Positions 1 through 7,154 of a DNA stretch of 9,946 nucleotides are shown here, one piece after another (within the stretch, counting starts at the first letter, position 1; every line of letters begins with the position of its first letter). The notes beneath the pieces are model-generated. The model was given only the letters and a program-made list of their open reading frames with translations, made no database searches and was not told the DNA's origin. Both the position numbers and the translations under genes were made by a program. Source of the DNA: Deltaproteobacteria bacterium (GTDB lineage Bacteria > Desulfobacterota > Desulfomonilia > UBA1062); NCBI GenBank assembly GCA_016934135.1, contig JAFGTK010000017.1, positions 1 through 9,946 on the forward strand. The letters run 5' to 3'.

Positions 1-456
1 AGTTCGTGTGTTATGAAGGGCTACTACAAGATGCCGGAAGATACAGCCAAGGCTGTTGACAAAGACGGATGGCTTCATACAGGAGACTTGGGAACCCTGG
101 ATGAAAACGGCAATTTCAAGGTAACAGGCAGGATCAAGGAAATGATAATTCGCGGCGGGGAAAACATCTATCCGCGGGAGATCGAAGAATTTCTGCACAA
201 GAATTCCAAAATCAGCGATGTCTATGTGGTGGGTGTTCCGGACAAGAAATACGGCGAACAGCTCCTTGCAATGGTCATCCTGAATCAGGGAGAAAAGGCA
301 AGCGCTGAAGAACTCGTCGAATACTGCAAAGACAAGATTGCCCGGCACAAGATCCCGAGATACTGGGAATTTGTGAAAGAAGTTCCCATGACAGCAAGCG
401 GCAAGGTGCAGAAATACAAGATCGTGGAACAGTACTCACTGAAATATGCTTCCTGA
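1..456 (+). CDS. AMP-forming acyl-CoA ligase (AMP-binding superfamily), C-terminal fragment
   Basis: Partial gene: the frame is open from base 1 and the start lies upstream of the window; 151 residues remain. The enzyme activates a carboxylic acid through an acyl-adenylate and transfers it to CoA in the cytoplasm. Seen directly are the late ANL-superfamily core motifs: HTGDLG (codons from base 76), the hinge motif GRIKEMIIRGGENIYP (from base 127) with the PREIEE continuation, and the C-terminal TASGKVQK motif, whose lysine (403-405) is the conserved adenylation lysine. These cover the end of the N-domain, the hinge and the full C-terminal domain. The ATG at base 13 is internal (MKGYYKMPE is a normal mid-protein motif) and is not a start. 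The substrate (short, medium, long-chain or aromatic acid) cannot be told from this end of the protein. The gene converges on the efflux operon. Family call is secure; specificity unknown. Confidence 0.95.
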   Translation, partial: SSCVMKGYYKMPEDTAKAVDKDGWLHTGDLGTLDENGNFKVTGRIKEMIIRGGENIYPREIEEFLHKNSKISDVYVVGVPDKKYGEQLLAMVILNQGEKASAEELVEYCKDKIARHKIPRYWEFVKEVPMTASGKVQKYKIVEQYSLKYAS

Positions 457-491
457 TGAGTGATAAGTGAGAGATCACTGGTAATACTACA

Positions 492-523
492 AAGGGGACA
501 GATTTCAAAAAATCTGTCCCCTT
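492..523. repeat. Perfect 14-bp inverted repeat in the convergent intergenic region (REP-like hairpin or bidirectional terminator)
   Basis: AAGGGGACAGATTT (492-505) and its exact reverse complement (510-523) flank a 4-nt loop. The hairpin lies between the ends of two convergent genes, where a bidirectional terminator would be expected, but neither side is followed by a run of T. The arm sequence resembles palindromes that I recall from memory as occurring in many copies near REP-associated tyrosine transposase (RAYT) genes in some proteobacteria; no transposase is present here. It could therefore be a solitary REP-like unit, a terminator, or both. The rest of 457-606 holds only a weak 6-bp hairpin (459-464/474-479) and no gene. 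Confidence 0.7.
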
Positions 524-606
524 AACTCTTTGCGAAATCAAAAATGGAAACTTATTAAACAATACCAGGGTCCCCGAACATGTGAATACCCCTGCAACCC
601 CCTTGC

Positions 607-3600
607 TTATTTAATGTCGGAAACACGGTTGCGGCTAGTTATCCTTCCGATAAGTTCTTTGAGGTCCCCGACTATCTCGATGATTATATCCTTGATGTCC
701 ATTTCCATTATGTAAAAAGCAGGAACGAGCAACAGGGTTATCAGGGTCCCGAAAAGCACTCCGAATCCGAGGCTCAGGGCCATAGGAATAAGAAACCGTG
801 CCTGGAGCGAGGTTTCAAAGATCATTGGAGCAAGCCCGAGAAAGGTTGTCAGCGACGTTAATATGATCGGCCTGAACCGGCGGATTCCAGCCTTCTGAAC
901 AGCCTGCACGAGATCCAATCCCTCTGCCTGCAGAGAATTGGCCTTATGAACCAGCACCAATGAATCATTGATCACCACACCGGATAGCGCAACAAGACCG
1001 AACATGCTTATAAGGCTCAGGGAATAACCGAAAAGGATATGCCCGATGAGAGCCCCTACAAAACCGAACGGGATGGCCAGCAGAACCACAATCGACTGTG
1101 AATAGCTGCGGAAGGGGATGGCAACCAGGCAGTACATGACAAGCAATGCAATCATAAAACCTGTCATGAGGCTGCTCATGGATTCCGTGCTCTGCTTGCG
1201 TTCACCGGCAAATTCAAAGGTAAGTCCAGGATACCGTTCCATAAGGGCAGGAATTTCCTCGGCGGCAAGTGTGTCCAACACCTTGTTCAGGTCTGTTTTG
1301 TCTGTCGCGATATCCGAAGTTACTGATATCGTGCGTTTCCCATTTGTCCTGGTGATAGAGGTATATGAGGTCCCTTTGCTGACCTTGGCAGCCCTTGAAA
1401 GTGGAATCTCCCCTCCTGCCGGGGTACGGATAATGAGTTCATCAATGGTCTGTTTGGAGATACGTTCATCCTCAGGAAGCCTTACCATGACCTTTACCGT
1501 ATCTCGGCCCCGCTGTTGTTCAATGGCCTGGGCGCCATAGACTGCACTCCTCACCTGTCTGCCAATATCTGCAGGTGTGAGTCCCAGGCTCAGGCCTTCC
1601 GGCAGGATCGTGAAATCACGCTGTGGTTTTCCTATAGCAAACCCGTCATCGATGTCGATGACACCGTCATATCCGCCGAGTGTCTCTGCAAGACTGGCAC
1701 CGGCAGTCTCAAGCACATCCATGTCCCGATGAGACAGTTTGATCTCGAGGGGTTTTCCGCGATGTGGTCCCACCTGTGCAGACTCAAAACGCAGGCTCTC
1801 CAATCCTGCTATGTCACCGGTTGCTCTGCGCCACCTGTCTGCAACCTCCTGAACGCTTACACTGCGTTCATCAGCAGTCTTGAGCAGCAGGATAAATCTC
1901 ATATTATGTGCACCGTTGATCATGGTGATGAGGCCCCTGCTGAAGTCTTCTTCATTGCTGTTTTCAACAACATCTTCGGCAGCGTGTTCGATTATCCGCC
2001 TCACCCTATGGGTTTCCTCTATAGGGGCATCAAAGGGAAGAATGACCTCCACATTAACCCAGTCCGCATCAGCACTTGACATCAATGTGATCGGAATATG
2101 TCCTCCCTTTACATACCCAATGGCAATCAGGAGCACTGCGATACCAATGGCAAATGTATGCCAGCGGTTTTTTACACACCAGCCGACCATCGGAGAGTAA
2201 ATCTTCTCGGCAAAACGAACGATCCCTTCAGCCATATATCGCTGAAAACGCATCACAGCATTTGTGCCGGAAGGGACACAGGCATTATTGGGGCGCACCA
2301 GGCCGAGGTGTGCCGGCAAAATGAAAAGGGACTCGAAAAGCGAAATCATGAGCACGAGGATAACCACAATGGGGATATTTCGCATGACCTTGCCCCAGTC
2401 TCCCTGGACAAAGAGCATGGGTCCGAACGCCGCAACAGTGGTCAGCACGGAGAACACCACGGGCATGGCCACCTCTCTGGCTCCCCTAATAGATGAAATT
2501 ATGCAGTTGTCTCCGTGCAGACGGTGTTCATAGATATTTTCCCCCACCACGATGGCATCATCTACAACTATACCCAGTGTAACAATATAGGCAAACAATG
2601 AAATCATATTGATGCTCACATCAAAGCCGGGAAGAAACAGGAGTGACCCGAGAAACGAGATAGGGATGCCCATGGCTACCCAGAATGCCAGAGAAGGCTG
2701 AAGGAACAGACCGAGGAACAGCAATACAAGGACAAGACCGATGCCGCCGTTGCGCACGAGAAGGCTGACCCGGTCATTATATATCTCGGAACGGTCAGCG
2801 ATTATCGTGGTAGAAACCCCTGGCGGAAGCTCACCTGCGATACGCTCCTGGTAGGCCCTTACATCATCGGCCACTTCCATTGGCGTCTGTCTGCCTACCC
2901 GGTAAACCTGAATCCTCACTGCAGGCCTGCCGTTGAAATAGGCAAACCATTCCACATCCTCGAATCCCTCGGTGATACTGGCGATATCACCAAGCTTGAC
3001 AGCAGCACCCTCTGAAGTGCTCACAATCACTATGTCGGCAAATTCCCCGGCCCAGTCTCTCCGCTCCATTGTCCGGAGAAGCACCTTGCCTGCCTTTGTC
3101 TTAAGTTCTCCTGCAGGCAGCTCAATTGCTGTTCTGCGGATAATCGACGCCACATCATCAATCGTGAGACCGTAGCTTCTGAGAGTCTTCTGGGGGATCT
3201 CGATTCCGATCTCCAAAGGCCTGACATTAGATACATCGACCTTGGAGATAAAGTCATAGGTCAGAAGGTCCTCTCTGGCATTTTCCGCCAGTTCCTTCAG
3301 GGCATATTCATCCACATCGCCGTAAAAGATCAGCTGAAGGACCTCATGTTCGGTAGTCGGCACATCGACAACAGGATCCTCGGCATCATCAGGAAAGCTG
3401 GCTATTCTGTCAACGGCATTCTTTATATCGGAAGAGACCTTGGGTTTATCGGCATCATAATACAGCTCCGCACTCACCGTGGCAAGGCCTTCCCGTGCAA
3501 CTGCAGTCACCTCTTTGATGCCGTCGATTCCGTCTATGGCCTCTTCAACGGCGAGTATGATTCCTTTCTCGACCTCCTCTGGAGAAGCCCCGGGATACGG

Positions 3601-3765
3601 TACGGTAATCGTAACCATATCAATCTCAAAATCCGGAAAGACCTCCTGCTTGATGCTCGTGGTGATCATTATAATGCCGCCCATAAGGAAGATAAACATG
3701 AGCAGATTTGCCGCAACATGGTTTTCGGCCATCCAGGCAATGGGTCCTTTATATTCGTACTTCAT
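607..3765 (-). CDS. RND-family efflux pump, inner membrane permease (AcrB/HAE-like)
   Basis: Proton-driven exporter of the inner membrane that captures substrates from the periplasm or membrane and passes them into an outer membrane channel. At 1052 residues it has the usual AcrB-family length and layout: TM1 at about 18-36, a large periplasmic loop (about 37-335), a TM2-6 block (about 336-490), TM7 near 535-552, a second large loop (about 555-865) and TM8-12 (about 866-1020). TM4 has GIVVDDAIVVGENIYEH with the paired proton-relay aspartates D402 and D403. TM10 reads GVVINDSLVLV, with Asn933 where AcrB has Lys940. The following RRFRPIILTS segment keeps the equivalents of Arg971 and Thr978. 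The ATG at 3765 has GAGGA seven bases upstream and lies 13 nt after the adaptor stop. The CusA-type metal-pump methionine set is not evident, so drug, solvent, bile-like or fatty-acid export is likelier than metal export. Substrate unknown. Confidence 0.95.
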   Translation of the reverse strand: MKYEYKGPIAWMAENHVAANLLMFIFLMGGIIMITTSIKQEVFPDFEIDMVTITVPYPGASPEEVEKGIILAVEEAIDGIDGIKEVTAVAREGLATVSAELYYDADKPKVSSDIKNAVDRIASFPDDAEDPVVDVPTTEHEVLQLIFYGDVDEYALKELAENAREDLLTYDFISKVDVSNVRPLEIGIEIPQKTLRSYGLTIDDVASIIRRTAIELPAGELKTKAGKVLLRTMERRDWAGEFADIVIVSTSEGAAVKLGDIASITEGFEDVEWFAYFNGRPAVRIQVYRVGRQTPMEVADDVRAYQERIAGELPPGVSTTIIADRSEIYNDRVSLLVRNGGIGLVLVLLFLGLFLQPSLAFWVAMGIPISFLGSLLFLPGFDVSINMISLFAYIVTLGIVVDDAIVVGENIYEHRLHGDNCIISSIRGAREVAMPVVFSVLTTVAAFGPMLFVQGDWGKVMRNIPIVVILVLMISLFESLFILPAHLGLVRPNNACVPSGTNAVMRFQRYMAEGIVRFAEKIYSPMVGWCVKNRWHTFAIGIAVLLIAIGYVKGGHIPITLMSSADADWVNVEVILPFDAPIEETHRVRRIIEHAAEDVVENSNEEDFSRGLITMINGAHNMRFILLLKTADERSVSVQEVADRWRRATGDIAGLESLRFESAQVGPHRGKPLEIKLSHRDMDVLETAGASLAETLGGYDGVIDIDDGFAIGKPQRDFTILPEGLSLGLTPADIGRQVRSAVYGAQAIEQQRGRDTVKVMVRLPEDERISKQTIDELIIRTPAGGEIPLSRAAKVSKGTSYTSITRTNGKRTISVTSDIATDKTDLNKVLDTLAAEEIPALMERYPGLTFEFAGERKQSTESMSSLMTGFMIALLVMYCLVAIPFRSYSQSIVVLLAIPFGFVGALIGHILFGYSLSLISMFGLVALSGVVINDSLVLVHKANSLQAEGLDLVQAVQKAGIRRFRPIILTSLTTFLGLAPMIFETSLQARFLIPMALSLGFGVLFGTLITLLLVPAFYIMEMDIKDIIIEIVGDLKELIGRITSRNRVSDIK

Positions 3766-3778
3766 CCGTGTATCCTCA

Positions 3779-4942
3779 TCAGCTTGAACGTGGCGTTCTG
3801 TTGTCTTTGTTTATTCGAAGTTCCATGCCGCTGACCGGGGAGGAGATTCGCGAGGTGATAACAAGATCTTTTTCAGAAAGCCCTCTGACAAGGATTCCAT
3901 TTCTCTGCCGCCTGATCACTTCTATATTTCGTATATCAAGCCTGTTTTCACTGCCGAGCAGCCATACACGGTCTCCCTCCCGAAGCGCTTCAGGTAAAAT
4001 AACATACACATCATCGACTGTTGTCCCTGCAATCTCCACATTGACATAGGCCCCGAGAAGCAGGGGAACCTTGCCGAACGGATCGGGCACACTGATCAGG
4101 AGCCGCGCCATGCGGCCTTTTTCATCAACATCTATAAGCAGGCTTTCAACCTCGCCTGCGTGGTTGTACATATCGGCCCCTTCACGCTGAATGATCCGGA
4201 CTGAAGAACCGTTGCCGCCATGTATTCCTGGAACATCGATCCAGGCCAGTTCTTCCTGATTGAGTGATGCCTGTACACGGAACATATCGCTTCCTGCAAG
4301 GGTTGCAATGATCATCCCGGGAGATAGATACTGGCCGACATCTACATGCTCGCTTAAGATAACAGCATTGAACGGTGCCTTTATCACTGTCCTTTCCAGA
4401 TTCAGCTCAGCCTTTGCGAGCGCACTCTCGGCCGCCAGTATCCCAGCCTCCGCATTTGCAAGCTGGGGCTTGCGCAGGGCCAGCTCACGGCCTGATTCGG
4501 TATACTCCACATCATCGGAAAGAAGATCCCACTCGAGCCTGGCCACCTCGGCCCTTCCCTGCTCTGTCTCAAGCTCAAGACGTGCCCTGGTCAGCGTGAC
4601 TTTCTGTTGTTCCACTGCCAGCTCATAATCACGGGGATCTATACGAACAAGTGTTTCTCCCTGCTTCACGATCGACCCAGGTACAAGTTTCGGACTCTGC
4701 CAGACAACCACACCAGAGATCTGCGGCTGAAGCAATACCTCTTTCGAAGGGATGACCGTACCATTTGCCTCTATGATGATCTGCACGGACTGAGGGTACA
4801 CTTCGACAAATTCGACAAGAGGGGCAGCAATGGAGACCGGCCTGCGTTTTGCCTCAGGCTTTGTCTTTATGAACCCCATGGCTATGGCCAATCCAATGCC
4901 TATGATAATGACAAATACAATGACTTTATAGAATGATCTCAC
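3779..4942 (-). CDS. RND efflux periplasmic adaptor (membrane fusion protein, HlyD/AcrA-like)
   Basis: Bridges the RND pump and the outer membrane channel in the periplasm. With a GTG start at 4942 the product is 387 residues, normal for the family. A membrane anchor or uncleaved signal lies at about residues 5-24 (hydrophobic, after a basic RSFYK); there is no lipobox cysteine. The first half of the lipoyl domain is at about 61-110 (EANGTVIP, LQPQISGVV, VKQGETLVRIDPRDYELAV). A coiled-coil hairpin follows at about 110-183, rich in Ala, Leu, Glu and Arg. The lipoyl domain closes with ERTVIKAPFNAVI and HVDVGQYLSPG (about 183-210), and beta-barrel and membrane-proximal domains fill the rest. Start choice: an upstream in-frame ATG at 5008 would add 22 residues lying inside the channel gene and ahead of the anchor, whereas GTG 4942 shares GTGA with the channel stop and has AGGAG seven bases upstream. 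Confidence 0.93.
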   Translation of the reverse strand: MRSFYKVIVFVIIIGIGLAIAMGFIKTKPEAKRRPVSIAAPLVEFVEVYPQSVQIIIEANGTVIPSKEVLLQPQISGVVVWQSPKLVPGSIVKQGETLVRIDPRDYELAVEQQKVTLTRARLELETEQGRAEVARLEWDLLSDDVEYTESGRELALRKPQLANAEAGILAAESALAKAELNLERTVIKAPFNAVILSEHVDVGQYLSPGMIIATLAGSDMFRVQASLNQEELAWIDVPGIHGGNGSSVRIIQREGADMYNHAGEVESLLIDVDEKGRMARLLISVPDPFGKVPLLLGAYVNVEIAGTTVDDVYVILPEALREGDRVWLLGSENRLDIRNIEVIRRQRNGILVRGLSEKDLVITSRISSPVSGMELRINKDNRTPRSS

Positions 4943-6366
4943 GACATCTCTCCTGATTTCTCGCTTGTACCGCGCTGTCTGTCCCAGGTTCCCCCAAGGG
5001 ACCGGCATAATTGTATACGATATGAAATAAGCTGATACCGGGCTGAAAGAAGTTCACGCTGGGTCTGCTGAAGAGCGTTCATGGCACTCAGCACCGCAAG
5101 GTAATCACCAAGCCCGTTGATATACGCCCTGCGCGCCTCACTCAATGTATCATGTGCCAGGCCGAGCTGCTCTTCAAGCCTTTCAACATATTCCTTCTGT
5201 CTCTCTTCCTGAACAAGCGCATCCTCCACTTCCGTTACTGCCTTAAGCACTACCTCACCATATGCTGACAGACGCTCTTCCACAACTGCCCTGCTTCTTT
5301 TGACCTCAAAGCTTTTGGCCTTACCGTCATAGATTGTTGCTGCAAGACTGCCTGTAATGCTCCATATCATCCGGTCAAACAGATCGGCAAAGCTCTCGGC
5401 ACCATACCCCCTGGAGCCGCTGATGGATATTTTGGGAAACCGGTCTGAAACTGCTGATGCCACTCGCTGGTCAGCCGCTTCCACGCGCATTCGAGCTGCC
5501 TGGACATCAGGCCTTTTTCTGACAAGGTCAGCCGGTATTCCCACCGCCGGTCTCGGCCAGATCTCAGGCAGGGATTCGGGAATATTGTCAATTGCCGCTG
5601 CAGGAGGTCTGCCGAGCAATATGTTGAGCTGATGGGCAAGTAATGATATGCGCGCTTCAATAAGCGGGATCTGGGCACTGATCCCGGAGAGCTGCAGACG
5701 CTGCTGATACACGTCCAGGGCAGAAGCGAGCCCTCTTGAAAAGCGCAGTTCAACAAGGTCAAGCTGGGTAGAGCCGGCATCAAGCTGTCTGCGTGCAAGA
5801 TCAAGCTGTGATTTCTGCTCAATGAGAGAAAACCACGTCTGTGCAACCTGTGCACTCATGCTCATGGCCATGGTATCGAGATCCATCCGTACAGCTTCAA
5901 GATCAATTCTTGCTGCCTTGTCAAGCGAACTGACGCGTCCCCAAAGGTCTACCTCGTAGGACGCTGCAAGCGAAATGCTGTGCTGACGGGTGTGCACAGG
6001 GTCTATTGTCGAAGTCTGGGCATTCGATACATATACGCGCGATCTTTTTGTTGACGCGTCAAGACCGATCTGCGGATACCTTCCCGAAGCAGCCTTGCCT
6101 GCTGAGGCCTCGGCCTGATCCAGCCTTGCCCAGGCCTGCTGGATGCTCAGGTTGGAGACAAGGACTTTTTCAATGAGGGAGTTGAGCTGCTTATCTTCAA
6201 AGGCCTTCCACCATGGATCCGCAAGTTCTGTCGTTCCCATCTCCTGAGTATACGAATCCGGTACATCGACCGGAGGGGCAATGTCAGTGCGTGCCTTGTA
6301 GAATGTGCAGGAAGCAAGCATTATGGCTGCAAGCACACCCACAAGAGTGATCATGTCATGCTTCAT
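4939..6366 (-). CDS. Outer membrane efflux lipoprotein (NodT/OprM-like, TolC superfamily)
   Basis: Forms the trimeric outer membrane channel and periplasmic tunnel of the tripartite pump. The 475-residue product matches the family length. The N-terminus is a lipoprotein signal: a hydrophobic stretch at 6-18 and lipobox LASC with the lipidated cysteine at residue 20; the short basic segment before it is weak (MKHD). After it comes the hallmark ADPWWKAFEDKQLNSLIEKVL (about 50-70), then two outer-membrane-efflux repeats, the first containing the LVELRFSRGLASALDVYQQ type motif and the second the YINGLGDYLAVLSA motif. Long Ala/Leu/Gln helices fit the alpha-barrel. The start ATG at 6366 overlaps the repressor end by 11 nt and has GGGAG just upstream, pointing to coupled translation. 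A second ATG four codons in is possible but less well placed. Confidence 0.94.
   Translation of the reverse strand: MKHDMITLVGVLAAIMLASCTFYKARTDIAPPVDVPDSYTQEMGTTELADPWWKAFEDKQLNSLIEKVLVSNLSIQQAWARLDQAEASAGKAASGRYPQIGLDASTKRSRVYVSNAQTSTIDPVHTRQHSISLAASYEVDLWGRVSSLDKAARIDLEAVRMDLDTMAMSMSAQVAQTWFSLIEQKSQLDLARRQLDAGSTQLDLVELRFSRGLASALDVYQQRLQLSGISAQIPLIEARISLLAHQLNILLGRPPAAAIDNIPESLPEIWPRPAVGIPADLVRKRPDVQAARMRVEAADQRVASAVSDRFPKISISGSRGYGAESFADLFDRMIWSITGSLAATIYDGKAKSFEVKRSRAVVEERLSAYGEVVLKAVTEVEDALVQEERQKEYVERLEEQLGLAHDTLSEARRAYINGLGDYLAVLSAMNALQQTQRELLSARYQLISYRIQLCRSLGGTWDRQRGTSEKSGEMS
4950..4954 (-). promoter_or_regulatory. Ribosome binding site that decides the adaptor GTG start
   Basis: AGGAG on the minus strand sits inside the last codons of the channel gene, seven bases before GTG at 4942. 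The GTG overlaps the channel's TGA stop in the four bases GTGA, a classic arrangement for reinitiation. This makes the 4942 start much more likely than the upstream ATG at 5008. Confidence 0.75.
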
Positions 6367-7003
6367 GGATCACTCCCTTTGTATGTTCTTTCTCATTGAT
6401 TGCCCGAATGCCGCCAAGAGAAAATGCTGTTATGATACTTGTTACCAGTTCGATCTTCTCATCGCTGTCGAGAGAAAAGATGCGCTGACGGAAGCGCTGT
6501 GTGCTCGGCCCGTAAAACATGCACTGGCCTATTATGCTCGTGGCACAATAACCCAAATCTTCTTCGCAGCATTGCGGATCAAGGAGTTCGGTGAGAATTT
6601 CAGTAAGTGTTTTCTGAAGAGGCATGGCAAGCTCTCTATGAAGCCTTATCAGGGAGGGTGACGGATCGAGCAGTTCCCGCATAATAAGAGAATGGCGCCC
6701 TCCCACCATGGTCATCCGGTAGAGAAAGGATCGGATAAATGCACTGAGACGATCCTCGGGTACAGCATTTTCATCCAGCCCCATATCAGGAGGATATTCC
6801 CTGATTGCACCGGTAAAGAGTTCCCGATAGACCTCGAGATAGAGACCTTCCTTGTCTCGAAAATAATAGTTGACCAGAGAGATACCCACACCCGCCCTCC
6901 GGCAGATCTCTCGTATCGTTGCACCTTTGAAGCCGAACTCGCCGAACACCTCGGTTGCAGACTTAAGCAGCCGTTCTTTTACGGTTGATCCTTCAGAACC
7001 CAT
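6356..7003 (-). CDS. TetR-family transcriptional repressor, CecR/YbiH-like, of the efflux operon
   Basis: Predicted ligand-responsive repressor of the operon it heads. With the ATG at 7003 it is 215 residues. The N-terminal TetR DNA-binding domain runs from about 8 to 55: ERLLKSATEVFGEFGFKGAT, then the helix-turn-helix with recognition helix around GVGISLVNYYFRDKEGLY. The C-terminal part (about 85-200) has LGYCATSIIGQCMFYGPS, which resembles the CecR-type C-terminal domain (formerly DUF1956), found on regulators of export genes; this assignment is from memory of the family. Start choice: the frame can be extended to a TTG at 7063, but that extension would translate the promoter and operator palindrome. 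ATG 7003 has AAGGAAGG just upstream and gives a standard TetR N-terminus. It is followed by the channel gene with an 11-nt overlap, so repressor and pump should be co-transcribed and self-limiting. Confidence 0.92.
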   Translation of the reverse strand: MGSEGSTVKERLLKSATEVFGEFGFKGATIREICRRAGVGISLVNYYFRDKEGLYLEVYRELFTGAIREYPPDMGLDENAVPEDRLSAFIRSFLYRMTMVGGRHSLIMRELLDPSPSLIRLHRELAMPLQKTLTEILTELLDPQCCEEDLGYCATSIIGQCMFYGPSTQRFRQRIFSLDSDEKIELVTSIITAFSLGGIRAINEKEHTKGVIHEA

Positions 7004-7012
7004 AGACCTTCC

Positions 7013-7054
7013 TTGAACAGTTGTTTTAAACGCTTGTTTAAAACAACTGTTCAA
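7013..7054. promoter_or_regulatory. 42-bp perfect-arm inverted repeat, candidate TetR operator
   Basis: TTGAACAGTTGTTTTAAAC (7013-7031) and its exact reverse complement (7036-7054) flank the 4-nt centre GCTT. It ends nine bases before the repressor ATG and overlaps the predicted -10 element and spacer. TetR-family operators are normally dyads of about 15-30 bp beside the regulator's own gene. The inner part TTTAAAC-GCTT-GTTTAAA alone would be a typical site; the outer symmetry may mean two dimers bind or that the site also forms a hairpin in the mRNA leader. Confidence 0.82.
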
Positions 7055-7063
7055 TTCTGTCAA
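7035..7063 (-). promoter_or_regulatory. Predicted sigma-70-type promoter of the efflux operon
   Basis: On the minus strand a consensus -35 box TTGACA (7063-7058) is followed after 17 bases by TAAACA (7040-7035), a weak -10 match (three of six). Transcription would start near 7028, giving a leader of roughly 25 nt before the repressor ATG. The palindrome covers the spacer and -10 region, so a bound repressor would block RNA polymerase. The -35 match is strong; the -10 is the uncertain part. Confidence 0.6.
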
Positions 7064-7083
7064 GGGCCTATCTGAACATTGAT

Positions 7084-7101
7084 TTCATGACATGCCATGA
7101 A
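7084..7101. promoter_or_regulatory. Imperfect 18-bp dyad upstream of the efflux promoter
   Basis: TTCATGACATGCCATGAA has eight of nine symmetric base pairs matching (arms TTCATG/CATGAA, one mismatched pair, then a palindromic CATG core). Its end is about 20 bases upstream of the predicted -35 box, a location suited to an activator or a second regulator. Its sequence is unlike the main operator. It could be chance; no partner regulator is visible. Confidence 0.3.
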
Positions 7102-7154
7102 CCAGTATTTGATCTCTTGGATATCAGTCGCCGCCAGTTATTTCCGGCATGCTT

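Noticed and set aside
571..600. Possible terminator hairpin just after the pump gene (CAGGG/CCCTG arms)
   Set aside because: Only a 5-bp stem with a long loop and no T-run; too weak to call.
1516..2079. 187-residue open frame on the plus strand, with several others at 1118-1540, 1880-2200, 2098-2496 and 3346-3834
   Set aside because: All are antisense to the RND pump or adaptor genes, have no family resemblance or convincing ribosome binding site, and overlap strongly supported coding sequence.
4943..5008. Upstream ATG extension of the adaptor gene
   Set aside because: Would place 22 mostly polar residues before the membrane anchor and overlap the channel gene by 70 nt; the GTG at 4942 has a better ribosome binding site and a stop-start overlap.
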